A DNA stretch of 64,000 nt from Limnanthes douglasii subsp. nivea (Eukaryota; Streptophyta; Magnoliopsida; Brassicales; Limnanthaceae). Both the position numbers and the translations under genes were made by a program. The DNA lies in assembly GCA_036936605.1 (NCBI GenBank), contig JAUPFV010000003.1, positions 78,662,273-78,726,272 on the forward strand, in the 5' to 3' direction. Positions 36,113-47,600 of this stretch are shown piece after piece. The notes below the pieces were generated by a model. It worked only from the letters and a program-made list of their open reading frames with translations, ran no database searches and was not told the origin of the DNA. Position 1 is the first letter of the stretch. Every line of letters starts with the position of its first letter.

Positions 36113-36606
36113 CGCATGCCAGTAAATGAATGAGAACTAAAATTATTTCGAATTCTTCCATATTTCGTATCAGTCACTATGATACAAACTCGAAGCCAAA
36201 TACTCCGTATAAAACTCGAAGTCCAAAAATCAATAGAAGATGCAAATTCGAAGTAAAAAAACAGTTATCGAATTATTATAGAAACATAATAATTTTCTTT
36301 TTTTTTTCCTCGAATCATTATGGAAGTAGCTTCAAAACGTAATCATCGAATTTCATCAAAAGTGTACACAAATGTAACCGTTTCATATTACCAATTAAAT
36401 CCATCATGACTATCTAGCTACTAGACCCATACTTAAATACTTAGTCTGATAGATGTCGAACTCCTAACTTTCTCACCGCTTTGTATTCTGCCCTATCATC
36501 ATAGAGTCCTTTCTACTTCACAGGTCATCCTGTCTTTCTATAAATTCTTCAGTAGCCTCATTTTTCATTCTCACAACACAAATCACTTGAGAGAAAATCC
36601 AAACAC

Positions 36607-39600
36607 TTGGCTACCTTTAACGTGTTCTTCATATTTTTAAATATCTTCATCAGACAACTCAAACTTTCCGATCAATACTCATCTTCTCTGGTCAATCTTC
36701 ATCCGATTTATGAGAAAAAAATTCAAAAAAACAGAAAATCCAAGACTAACATACCCAAAAAACCAAAACCTCCAGAACCTTACAAAAATTTAGTCTTCGG
36801 ATCATACGACTATTTTTGCACCACCCAAAGAGCGGAGGAATATAAAGTTTTCGGATTAGCCAACAACGCTCATGTTGGAACAACCACCAAAACAACTTAC
36901 AACGGTAATTTCGATCCAACCAAAATTCCTACTTTCTCCCATTCTCCAATAACCGAAGAACGTCCCTCTTCCAAAGTTCTAGTGCGTAAAACACCTCGAG
37001 ACTCTTCTTCACAAATTAAAGTTTCTCCTTTGATTAGTGAAGAATCGAACAAATATTCATCAAAACCAATTTCAAATACTCCCTCTTTGACTCATCCTTC
37101 ATTAATCAGAATTTTTTTAATGCCATGAGAGACGATTTAGAAATCATTCCAACTCCTCCCTCTTCAAATCCAGCTACTCAGGCTTCTCCTCGGAGAAAGA
37201 TAATCGAGGAGGTTCCTCAAGAAAATAATCCTTCACCAGAAACTGAGGATCCATTGCCTCAACAAAATACTTCCCAAACTAGAGAAGAAATACCAGGAGC
37301 CAATGAAGCTGATTATGAGGCTAGCAGAACTGATCATGAGGCTGAATCCGATGATGGGAATTCAGAAACTACCATGGATAAGAATACCTGTAAGCCTAGA
37401 AAAAAGAAAGAACCATGATTTATTTCTGAACAAGAAAGAGTTGCTATCGACAGAAATTTAAGAGATCTCGATGCTAATTACATCATTCAACTGAAAAAGG
37501 TTCGATACATATATTACTAAGAGAGCCAAGCTTCGAATTTAAAAAATCAATGGGGAATGGGAGCTAAAATAACAGTTTGACTGCCTAATGAAGGAGAAAC
37601 TCCCTTAGACTTCAAAGACGATGAGTTGGTGGTCTAGCCCAAAATCATCAATTGGGGTCTTCAGTTTCCACTGGATCCTATGATCGTGGAATACTTCAAA
37701 CTTCTCAACTTATGCCCTACTCAAGTGACACTAAATCAATGGTTCACTCTTATGTCAGTAATAATGGCATCTCAGTTATCTAAGATTCCAATCAGTATCA
37801 AGGATTTCATCTCTTTAATCCAATTATCGAAAGGTCCGAAGCTCCCTTTCTATTACCTCACTCTGGTGGATGACTTAAAAAATGATCTATGATCTCTTGG
37901 AAGTTGATAAATTCTAGAAGAAAAAGTTTATCTTCATATCAGGAGCATGGGGGAATGACAAGTAGATTTATGATGCCAACTCATCAAAGCTAAATCCCAT
38001 CTGGAGAAGCAACCGTAAGTATTTCGAAAATTATACACTCTGAAATAATTCCATCTATATTCTTCCTCCTTAATTATCTACTTGCATGATTATTCTAGAA
38101 ATTCTGAGTCGATTTTCAATACGTCGACCAACAACTAAGGATATTTTCAAGAAACTTTCTGCCTGGGCCGAGCAAGAGTGGAATAACGCTTTCCATACCG
38201 TCTTCCAACTGAGCGACTTCCTTAATAGCCATATGTTTCCAATCACAGAGGGAGCCTTGCCTCTTCGAAATTTGATGGAATAACCCAATACCAAAATAGC
38301 CAGCAAAAGGTTAGTTCATCCTGACTGCAAAGTATTCCTTCCAATCCGTAACAGGTTAGAAAGTCATCTGCCAAAAAAGAAAAAAACAAAAGGCTAACAA
38401 GGAAAAGAATGGTAAAAAGGAAGCTAGCACATTTGGTGTTAGGCCTTCAACTCCGTTAAAGCCTAAACCTCGAAAAAGAAAAGCAGGAGAGAAAACCCTT
38501 TCACCCATCAAAGAAGGAAAAGACCAAGAACAATCGTAGAAGAAAAAATAAAGCTTCCTCCAGTTCTTGTGGAAAGAAAAAGAAACAAGCCAAAATGACT
38601 GAATACACATTGGTCGATGAAGAAGAAATCACAACTGTTGAAACTCAACAAAATCCTCCTACCGAAGAGCAAACGGCCAATAACGACGCTTTGATAATCA
38701 TCAAAGACAATACTGATGATGAACACCAAAATGTCAAAAATTTCGACCCTGACAGCTTCATTAATTTTAACGAGTCACATGGGCTTGCTGGAGAGGACAA
38801 TCTTGCTCTCCAAGATATTCAAAATCATATGCATCACTTCCGAAGACCAACAAATGTCGAAACGTCTCTAGAAATTATATATGTCCTTCTCTACCAACTA
38901 CAACTTTAGATATGATTCCTTGTCCTAGTTCAACAGAAACAAAAAATCCTCCTCCTCCACCTAATCCTGCAATATTTGCTACACTTCAACCACTTACCGA
39001 TCTCAATGCTGCAGCAAAAGCACTTGTTTCCCAAGTCGAAACTTCTCAAGAACATCTGAAGCAATTGGCTAAAGACATGGTCCGCTATAAAGGTCTTGCT
39101 GAAGATGAACAGCTAAGGGAAAATTTTCAACGTAAGGTGGTCGAACAATTTCATAAGTACGAATTAGCAAGGACTGAACTTATTCGAGGTGCTCTTTTCA
39201 TGAAAAATCATCTACGAACAACACATTTTGCTGAAAAAGAAGAGTTGATTGCTTCTCATCAACAAGAGATGAATAAACTCAAAACTGATCACACTAATGA
39301 GTTAGCTACTGAAAGATCCATATCCGAAGGTCTCCAAAACTCTCTTACTTCCAGCGAGGCAAGAAATAAAGAGTTGACCAATGACATAACCAAATTGAAG
39401 AAGGATTTTGAGAAAGAAAAAAAACTGTTGTTGCTGCTGCGGAAGGTGAAATATCGAAAGACATGTTGGCTTCCATTAACAACAGCAAAGAATAAATCAC
39501 CATTACTCTTCTTCGAGAACTTCATACAGCTTATCCAAGGATTAACCTCCAAAGTTTCTGGAATGACATTCCGATCGAAAGACGTCCAAGTGAAGCCTTC

Positions 39601-39682
39601 GATCGTATCCCCGATTTATCATCATCAGAGGAGGAATCATCTGAGGAAGATGAATCATCGGAATAATTTTATTATTCTGTAA
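36607..39682 (+). pseudogene. Antisense ORF (aORF) of the Retand-like element
   Basis: Opposite in sense to gag-pol and placed between integrase and 3' LTR. An N-terminal basic/proline-rich part (36607-37128) precedes an acidic linker. A segment at about 37640-37880 reads INWGLQFPLDPMIVEYFKLL, then LCPTQVTLNQW and KLPFYYLTLVDDL. It resembles the domain called putative gypsy-type transposon (Transposase_28). Further on, 38912-39450 is strongly coiled-coil: KALVSQVETSQEHLKQLAKD and later EARNKELTNDITKLKKDFEK. The frame changes several times and is broken by stops such as KEP*FISEQ and TV*LPNEGE, both TGA. The product's role is unknown, although antisense ORFs recur in Tat elements. Domain naming is from memory of the pattern. 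Confidence 0.65.
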
Positions 39683-39829
39683 ACATATTTTTTTTTGTAC
39701 TTGTCAAATTATAAACTTGCTTTTTGTACTTCGAAAAATTAATCTAATTGACAAATATTTTGCTTATTTTTCACTTTTATCATCTTTATACATTATTCGA
39801 TGCTAACAATTCTAAAATAGATATGATAG

Positions 39830-40085
39830 ATACTTCGAAACTCACAATATATAATTACAAATTGTAAGTATACCACTTCAAATACCTTAGTGAAGTTGGT
39901 GAAGATGATTGCACTTCGAATTATTGGTAGCATATCTAGTGAACGTTACCCTTCGAAAACATACAGTGCATTATTGAACGTTTCACTTCGCAAAAACTGT
40001 AATGTGTTCATTGAACGTAATACCTAAAAAATGGTTGTTTCTTCGAAAAATGTAATAGACACTTCGGAACATTCTATTCTTAACT
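39830..40085. repeat. CTTCGAA-rich degenerate repeats between aORF and integrase
   Basis: Recurring CACTTCGAA or ACTTCG words at irregular spacing, with TGTAATGTGTTCATTGAACGT-like segments between them. The two convergent ORFs end on either side, so this is the shared 3' region of both. Confidence 0.5.
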
Positions 40086-40189
40086 AACCTCAAAGATGAT
40101 CAGTCTTTGATAAGTTGTTAAGATAGTTTTAAGCAAACATTTGTAAATAGCCATTGCCCAAAAATACATTTTATTGAATATGTACATAG

Positions 40190-41480
40190 CGCCTCGTTAA
40201 AACCTTCCTGTGCTAACAGGGTAGGAAAGAGTGAGCCATTCCAAAGTGAAAAATCCAAAATACAAAAAAAAATATATTCCCAATAAAGCTTCAAATGTTG
40301 TATATTCCATGGGTGTTGAAGCATCCTCCCTTCGAAATCACAAAGACGATAGGACCATGGCTTTATCCTCCCAACAACCATATAAGGCCCTTCCCTGTTT
40401 GGAGCCATTTTTCCAAGGATTTTCTCCTTTGTATGCAGAAATACTTTTCTCACCACCTTAACACCTTCTTTGATTTTTCTTCTCTTCACCTTCAAATCAT
40501 ATTTATTTCTTATAAGAGTTTGATAATGGATTACATTCAAATGAGCTCGAACTCTTTTCTCCTCAATCAAATATAAATTTGCTCTTCTAACTTTATCATT
40601 AGATCTTTCAGAATATTAATTTATCCTAAAAGATGACATCGTAGATTTTATGCGGCTGACTGCATCCATTCCATATGCTAAAGCAAAATGAGTCTCTTTT
40701 GTAGCCTCCCTAGGAGTTATCCGATAAGCCCAAATCACCTCTTGCAAATAATTTGGCCATTTTCCTGCTGCCCCCGTCAAATTCTTCTTCAAGCCATCTA
40801 AAATTATTCTATTTGTTACCTCCAATTATCCATTAGCTTAATGATGAAAAGGCGTCGAAAAACATTAATTCTTTTCGACGTGCAAAATGAAGCCATCTAT
40901 TTGTTATTAAATTGAGGGCAATTATCTGTCGTAGTCCTCCGAGGAACTCCAAAAGGACAACAAATATTGTTCACAATAAACTTGATCACATCTTTTACCT
41001 TTCTTCCTGATAGTGGTTTTCCCTCGGCCCATTTTGTAAAATAATCCACTGCTACGATTATCATCTGTCTTCCTTCAGAATCCATCGACAAATGACCCAC
41101 TAGATCAATCCCTCATCTATCAAATGGTACCGCCTCGGTTATAAACATAAGTGGCACCACTGGCCTATGAATAACATTAGAAAATCTTTGACAAGTATCA
41201 CAACTTCGAACTAAATTCTTAGCATCATTCATGATTGTAGGCTAATAAAATCCTGCAAGTAAAACTCGTTGTGATAGAGCTTTAAACCTGCAATGAGCTG
41301 AGCCTTCACTATCATGCAATTCTCATAACACCTCATGTGATTCTTGCTTGCCTAGACATCGTAATAATGGCCTGCTTAATGCCTTTTTATATAATATTCC
41401 ATTTAACACTATATATCGGAAGGTTTTACCTCTCAAATTTTTGGCAAACTTCGTATCATCTGGTAATGTTCCTTAAGTAA
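40190..41480 (-). pseudogene. Integrase of the Retand-like element
   Basis: Minus-strand order: a zinc-binding segment with LHDSEGSAHCRFKALSQRV and SCDTCQRF. The catalytic core follows, with VDYFTKWAEGKPL (first Asp) and TTDNCPQFNN, where the usual TDNG is TDNC. Next comes KWPNYLQEVIWAYRITPR, and finally the C-terminal VVRKVFLHTKEKILGKMAPN and GPYMVVGRIKPWSYRL. The protein would insert the cDNA. Frames change between the core pieces (40897-41100, 40616-40825, 40118-40570), so it is inactive. Confidence 0.85.
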
Positions 41481-41512
41481 GAAAAACTGAGAATATCTGT
41501 TTGCCAATCGCC

Positions 41513-41900
41513 TCAGATTACTTCAGATGTGACAAAGAACTCCTCTATGCATTCACACTGATTAGATTGAGTAACAATTGAAGGATGTTCTTGTAGCAAA
41601 ATCCAAGGGTATTCCTCCTTATAAGAGATATTTGCTAAAGAATCAACCACCATGTTACTCCATCGACCAATATATTCAACAACGACATTATCAAACAGAA
41701 GCATTAAATTCTGAAGTCCCCGAAGATATAAAATCAAACGATCATTTCTTGCTTCGGAAAATCCATATACCTGATTTGCTAACAACTGAGAATCCCTTTC
41801 CAAGATACTGAAGTTACTCCACAAATGTTTGCCAATCTTAGACCTGCCAAAGCAACTTCGTATTCAGCTTCATTATTCAAAGTATGAAAACCTTTTAATA
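41513..41900 (-). pseudogene. Archaeal-type RNase H of the Retand-like element
   Basis: The minus frame includes ERDSQLLANQVYGFSEARND, then RLILYLRGLQNLMLLFDN and RWSNMVVDSLANISY. This matches the second RNase H of Tat elements (D S Q L v v N Q v . G . . E A . . . . . . Y L, then N..aD.LAnl). It lies between the RT-RNase H and integrase, the diagnostic Tat position. Confidence 0.75.
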
Positions 41901-42171
41901 GATTTAATCATTGTCTCTCAAGTTAAGGCTATTAACTGAACCCCAGCACTGCACCCTGAAATACTAAATCCTCCATCTGTTCGGACAACCCACCTCGAAT
42001 TTACTGGTGCGTCTTCTATACTTTCTTCCACATCCGATCTGCTCGAATGGAATTTAACAAAAAAAATCTACTAATGCTTGCACCTTTATTGCTGTTCGAG
42101 GTGTAAAACAAAATATCATAATCCCCCAAATCCACTGATCATTTAGTCATTCTCCCCAAAATGTGAGGTCG

Positions 42172-43474
42172 TTATAAAACATTTTTCAAAGGGAATGAAG
42201 TTCGGACTTCAATAGTGTGAGCTTGAAAATAGGGGTGCATCTTCCTAGCAGCAATCACCAATGTTAATGCAAGTTTTTCAAACTTCAAATACCTCTTTTC
42301 TATTGCCATTAAACTTTTACTGATGTAATACACCGGCTTCAAAATACCTGAATCTTCACTGATTAACACCGCGCTTAGTGAAAAATCCGATATCGCAATG
42401 TACAAAAAGAGCTTCTCTTTATTTCGAGGTTTTGACAATATTTCTGGTGATGATAATAAATTTTTTATGTTTGTGAATGCTGCCTCACATTCCGATGTCC
42501 ATTCAAACCTGCTCGGTCCTCGTAAAACTTGAAAGAAAGGAAAACATTTGTCAGAAAATCTAGAAATAAATAGGTTAAGTACTGCTAATCTTTCTGTCAT
42601 AATTTGCTCTTTTTTAATAGACCGAGGTGAATTCATTGTTATCAAAGCTTTTAACTGTTCTGGGTCAGCCTCTATTCCTTTTCACTGATCACGATACCCA
42701 AAAAACTTCCCTGACCGAACTCCGAAGGTACACTTTTCAGGATTCAGCTTTAACCTAATTGCCCTTAAATTAAAAAACACTTCCTCTAAATCATCCAGAT
42801 GCACTTCATCCTTTAAACTTTTTACCACCATATCGTCTATATATACTTCCATATTTCGTCTGATATGAGTAGCAAAAGATTTATTCATCAACCTCTGATA
42901 AGTGGCTCCAACATTTTTCAATCCAAAAGGCATAACCCTATAACAGTACAAGCCCCTATCAGTTATGAAAGTTGTGCATTCTTGATCTTTTGGATCCATT
43001 TAAATTTGATTGTATCATGCAAAAGCGTTCATGAAACTTAGTATTTTATTTTCTAAGGTAGAATCAATCAACTGATCTATCCAAGGAACATAAAATGGAT
43101 CTTTAAGAAAAGCTCGATTCAAGTCTGTAAAATCCACACACATTCTCCATTTCCCATTCTTCTTCTTTACCACTACCGGATTTGTCGTCCACAAATGATA
43201 CTGTAACCCCCTTATGTGTCCGACCTTGGATAACCGGTCCACCTCAGAAATAATTTATTCCCCTTTCTCCGAGAAAAATTCCCTTCTTTTCTAGAATTAC
43301 TGGCTTCACCTTCGGATCAATGGCCAAGATTTGTCGAATCACCTCAATTGGTACCCCTGTTACATCCTCGATATTCCAAGCGAAAACATCCAAATTAACA
43401 GATAAAAACTCTAGCAGTTGTTGACGTAAGAGTGAGCTCAGTAACATTCCACTTCGAAGCATTCTTCCTTCCAA
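42172..43474 (-). pseudogene. Reverse transcriptase-RNase H of the Retand-like element
   Basis: Minus-strand landmarks: NPVVVKKKNGKWRMCVDFTD, then DPFYVPWIDQLIDSTLENKI, LSFMNAFA and VMPFGLKNVGATYQRLMNKS. The catalytic YIDDMVVKSLKDE is intact. KLNPEKCTFGVRSGKFFGY closes the RT. RNase H follows with FEWTSECEAAFTNIKNLL, LFLYIAISDFSLSAVLI and PVYYISKSLMAIEKRY. It is split by stops near 43243, 43000 and 42660. It copies element RNA into DNA and removes the RNA strand. Confidence 0.9.
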
Positions 43475-43699
43475 AAAAGTAAACTCCTCAATTTCTTCAC
43501 TTACCGATAAAGACCCCGGGGTTTCCCTTGGATCGTCAACTTTTTCTTCTAATCTGAGGGCACCCCTTCTAACTTCTATTCATGATTTAAATCCCCACTA
43601 ATGGATCCTCGGATTTGAAGTGCAGTGGTATAATATTCTCTAACTACCTTCTGGTCGCCTCGAACAACCCAAATCCGATCTCCAACCACAAACTTGAAA

Positions 43700-44140
43700 C
43701 ATTGGTGAACTGTTGATACAACCCCATATATTCTAGAAAGTCATGACCTTCCAAAAATAGCATTGTAACTCATTGGGAAGTCCACCACCACAAAAAGCAC
43801 ATGGACCTTCTTCTTAAACAGTCATTTTCCCAAACTTACTTCTCCCTCGAATTCCCCAATAACACGAGATGTTACCCTCGTAAATCATATAATTGTCCGA
43901 TCTGATTAAGAAATGCGAGGTGGATTTTTCATTCTATCATAAGTTTACTTAAAAAGTACATTAGCAGAACTTCCAGTATCAATAAGCACACGTCGAATTT
44001 TGACGACAACCAGCTCTGCTCCAATAACCACAGCATCTTCATGTGGCCCTGCTGTTCATCACAAATCATCTTTGTCAAACAAAATGACATGAATAGCCTT
44101 TTTTCCATACAAATGTGTAGACACCTTCCCTTCATTTGAG
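43700..44140 (-). pseudogene. Aspartic protease of the Retand-like element
   Basis: The minus strand near 43951-44040 reads VVIGAELVVVKIRRVLIDTG, then SSANVLF. The DTGSSA catalytic signature is intact, but a stop follows two codons later. In an intact element it cleaves the Gag-Pol precursor. It lies between gag and RT as expected. Confidence 0.8.
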
Positions 44141-44499
44141 TTATCAGGTTGACAACATGTCTCTTCCTTTAACTATCTGAATTTACAGTCATCGAATCGC
44201 CTCTGAAAATGGCTAATGACTCAAAGAATTTTCATAAATCTCGCACATGCCATTATTCTATTCGCTCTTCAACTGCCATCAAAAGTAACTTGTTCGGATC
44301 ATTCTCAACATATTATGAAGATGCTTCAACCTTTGAGTCTAAAATCATCAAATTCTCAGTTGGTGCAGCCTTCAAAGTTGACGCTACGTTATTTTTCGAA
44401 CCGCTCCCCTGCGACTGTTTCAAAGTTGATTACCATTTCCATTCGAGGGTTGCCCTTGATTATTGGCCACCTGACTTGGATTCTTTGAAGTGCTAACCG

Positions 44500-45665
44500 G
44501 TCCTCCTCAGACTCTAGTTGACTCATCGACCTTAATCTGATCCTCAACTTGATTCATCAAAGCTCCAAAAGTTAAAGCTCTTCTCTTCGTAGTTTTGTTG
44601 GCCAGATCCCCTGGCAATAGTCCTTGGAAAAAAGTTTCCATCGCCACATTCTCTTCGAAATTGTCCAAACTCTCTTTAGTCAAAACGAATCTCTTCATAT
44701 AATCCTTCAACTTTTCTTCAGGTGCCTTCTTGCACTGGATAATGGTATCTCTATTCGCTCTTATTTCTTTACTCCCCACAAACGGCCTTCAAAAAGTAGT
44801 GTAAAAATCCCTAAAATTTGAAATGGATCACCTCAGAATCTGATTGTACCACTTTAAAGTTGTTCCCTTGAAAGTCTGCGAAAATGCACGATACACCAGC
44901 CGATCGTCATCTTCAAAATTCATCATGTAGTTCTTAAATTGTTCGATGTTGTCATCGGGTCTTGCATCTCATCGAACTTTTTCACTTTGGTAGTGTCAAA
45001 ACGCTTCGGAAGCGTTATAAAACGAATTTCACTTGTCAATGGAGAATTTCTCCAGTCGACACCTTGCACAAACTGATCATCTGTTCCCATTACCGCTTAT
45101 AGATTTCGATTAGTCTCAACATACTGATTCGAAGTGTTCCCTTCACACCATGTAGAACGAGGAACATTGTCCATTTTAGATTTGTTTTTCTTTTTATGCT
45201 TCCTCGACTGCTCTATGTCTGATTTCTTTCGAAGAACCCCTGTATCTTTTAAAAACCTGAGAAGATCTTTCCACCTCTTCATCACTAGAGGTTATATACT
45301 TTTGCTTGCCTTTTTTCCATTTGCGAGAAGAATACTGCTCTTTACGAGATACGAATCGCGCTTTTTTATGCTTACCTTTAGCTCGCTTTTCAGCACTAGA
45401 GCGATCAGATTGATCTCTCATATCATTCTTTTCATTCTCTTGTCTCACTTCAGATTTGAGCTTCGCCGAATGAATTTCCTTGTTCTCGTTGTTCATATTT
45501 TTCATTTAACGCATTTATTTTGTCTAAAAGCTGATTCATACACATCTCAATGTCTGATTGAGTTTGGATCAGAGATGATCCATCCAGCCTATTTTCATTT
45601 CTTTGCAAGTTATCTTTTAAAGTTTCCACCGTCGATCGAAGTGATGGATTGTTTTCGGGATTCAT
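44500..45665 (-). pseudogene. Gag of the Retand-like element
   Basis: A start codon at 45665 follows the primer site by about 75 bp: MNPENNPSLRSTVETLKDNL. The N-terminus is coiled-coil-like (INALNEKYEQREQ) and is followed by a basic K/R-rich stretch. The capsid-type segment at 44507-44779 reads KKAPEEKLKDYMKRFVLTKE, then VAMETFFQGLLPGDLANKT, the retrotransposon gag signature. Frameshifts separate the three readable parts. Confidence 0.75.
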
Positions 45666-45741
45666 TATATGAGATTCAAACGAAAAAAATAATAAGATCG
45701 TATTAAATTCGAATAGACAAGTCACTCATTCTTAATTCTGT

Positions 45742-45758
45742 CCCCAGCAGAGTCGCCA
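45742..45758 (-). other. Primer-binding site, tRNA-Arg type
   Basis: The minus strand reads TGGCGACTCTGCTGGGG four bases after the 5' LTR end (CACCA). It is complementary to the 3' end of a plant tRNA-Arg (CCA plus CGACTCCACTGGGG-type acceptor) with two mismatches. Arg primer use is typical of Tat/Ogre-type elements. Confidence 0.65.
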
Positions 45759-45761
45759 ATT

Positions 45762-46099
45762 TGGTGAGTTCAGATACTAAGAATGTTCCCTTAGGAAATC
45801 GTTATATGCAAATTTTAGTGAGAGAAAGAGAGAGAGGTAGAGTTTTTAGAGAGAGAAATTCTAAGTGCAAATAAGTAAAATAGAAAATGTGTTCAACCCC
45901 TTTATTAAGTTAGCCTTTCCCTTTATATAGAGGAGACAAGACTTAGCCTTAAACTAAAATCGGTTACAAAAGAGGACAAATTACCCTTAGTTCTTAACAA
46001 TATTACATAATCACAATTGTTCTCTTAAACTTACATTATTTACAGTTTAATCCTTAAAATTTTATTATTTACAGTTTAGTCCTTAAAATCCTACTTCCA
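45762..46099 (-). repeat. 5' LTR of the Retand-like element
   Basis: Partner of 35770-36092, longer by an AG-rich expansion (GAGAGAAAGAGAGAGAGG). Same ends and same TATATAGAGGAG core. Differences are mostly transitions. Confidence 0.85.
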
Positions 46100-46129
46100 T
46101 ATCACACAACATCAATCACATTTCACCAA

Positions 46130-46370
46130 CTATAACACCTAGTTTCATCTTTCGATACCTTGTTCCAGCTTTAGCACTTAGTTCCAATTTTAGCCCTTAG
46201 TTCCAGCCTTCGGCACCTAGTTCCAACTTCATCACTTAGTTCTTGCTTCACCATATTGTTTAAGCACTAAGTTACAACCTTCAACACTAAGATATAGTTT
46301 AAACACCAAATTACAATTTCAGCACTAATTTTCATCACCAAATCAAACTTTCGACAATGATCTTACCCCA
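46130..46370. repeat. Minisatellite, TTAGTTCCA(A/G)C type
   Basis: About ten degenerate units of 22-24 bp containing GCACTTAGTTCCAGCTT or CACCTAGTTCCAACTTC, drifting to CACTAAGTTACAACCTTC. It lies immediately right of the 5' LTR. No reading frame. Confidence 0.75.
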
Positions 46371-46689
46371 ATCACATTGAACCTATTTAATAAATATCTT
46401 TATATTAAAAAATGAATATTAAATAATAATAATAATAGTATTTGTATTAGAAACCAAATATTTGTTATTAGCTAAATATACACATAGATTGGCCTGACGT
46501 CAACGGAACACTTTTCGATCGCCTACAAGATGACTGAATCTGGAGATCTACAACACGCTCCTCTTACATCTCAAACTAATACATCATACTAGCCGAATCC
46601 ATCAGATCATGCCACCAATTCCCCGTCCAACCAAGCCAAAACCTCACCTATTTTTATAAACAGAGCCTCAAATACCGGCCTTCATCATC

Positions 46690-47600
46690 ATTGTCTCAAC
46701 ATCAAATCAAAACCCAAGAAGAAAATCACTCATTACCAACCCAGAATAATTGTGAGGCACATCAATTCCCATCTACAAGATATAATCCTACCTACGATCA
46801 TAATATACCAACCTGGATTAACCCTCAACACTTGTTAAATAATAATCATGTCAAGGCATACGCGTATACTACAAGAACAGGAACAAAGAAGTTTATCCAT
46901 AATAACATTTAGATCAATGAAAATGAAGACTACAAGGACATTTAATTCACTGAAAAAGATAAGTATTTTCTTTTATCTAGATCTAAATTCACAGCTTTTG
47001 GTAATTATTTATTTGGTAGGCCTCGGATGAACATTATCTGAACCTTCTATTAAAATTTTCATTTTTAGGCTCTTTTAATGTATCTTATTGGGACCAAAAC
47101 ATGTTATTATTGAATTAGACCCAGTAGAGGACTTTAGAAAATGTTGGAAGTATAAAATTTGGACCATATATGAACATTCAATCTGAAAATTAAATCTCTC
47201 TTAATTCCTATTTGGATAACTTTCCCAAACTTACCAAGTTCATATACAATTTGGATATAATATATAACATAGTTAAGTCCTAAGGAATATCTCTATCTAC
47301 TTGGGTACCTATGAATACCAGAGCCAAACTCAACTACTACAAAGCATGAATTGAATTAGATGTTTTTAAAAAGCCTTACTCATAAGGCATGGATTGGTTT
47401 TGGTGTTAAGGATGGCTTATGGCTAGACTTATACTATGGGAATATACCCTCTTTTTGTATAGACTATAAACACATTATGCATAATACAACAAACTGTAAG
47501 AAATCACTGAAAAATATTGAGACACAACCTTTTAGGAATATCAGATTAGACCCTCGTCCTATAGCCAACCTTAGCAAGAATCTTACTAATGAAACATAGG
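46690..47600 (+). pseudogene. LINE ORF1 (DUF4283) fragment
   Basis: Plus-strand pieces: HVIIELDPVEDFRKCWKYKI, then LSTWVPMNTRAKLNYYKA, stop, IELDVFKKPYS and PSFCIDYKHIMHNTTNC. They correspond to the H(V/A)lI.l..eeDy...W, (A)RvciELDv..PL and zinc-knuckle parts of plant LINE ORF1. No endonuclease or RT follows downstream, so only this 5' piece survives or was inserted. Confidence 0.65.

Larger units (their letters stand above)
35770..46099 (-). mobile_element. Ty3/gypsy Tat-lineage (Retand-like) retrotransposon with antisense ORF
   Basis: A 10.3-kb element with two LTRs, read on the minus strand: 5' LTR 46099-45762, tRNA-Arg-type primer site, gag, protease, RT, RNase H, a second archaeal-type RNase H, integrase, then an antisense ORF region, polypurine tract and 3' LTR 36092-35770. 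The dual RNase H, Arg primer and antisense ORF between integrase and 3' LTR together indicate the Tat clade (Retand/Grande-like). Every ORF carries stops or shifts. By eye the LTRs differ at about 20-25 of 320 aligned bases plus an indel, so the insertion is not recent. The flanking pentamers (CACTG, TATCA) do not form a target duplication. Confidence 0.85.

Noticed and set aside
44209..45706. Long plus-strand frames within the gag region, up to 190 codons
   Set aside because: They are shadows of minus-strand gag; translations are hydrophobic and phenylalanine-rich without domains.
35765..46104. Five-base target duplication for the Retand-like element
   Set aside because: Flanks CACTG and TATCA differ; shifting the ends by a few bases gives no convincing duplication.
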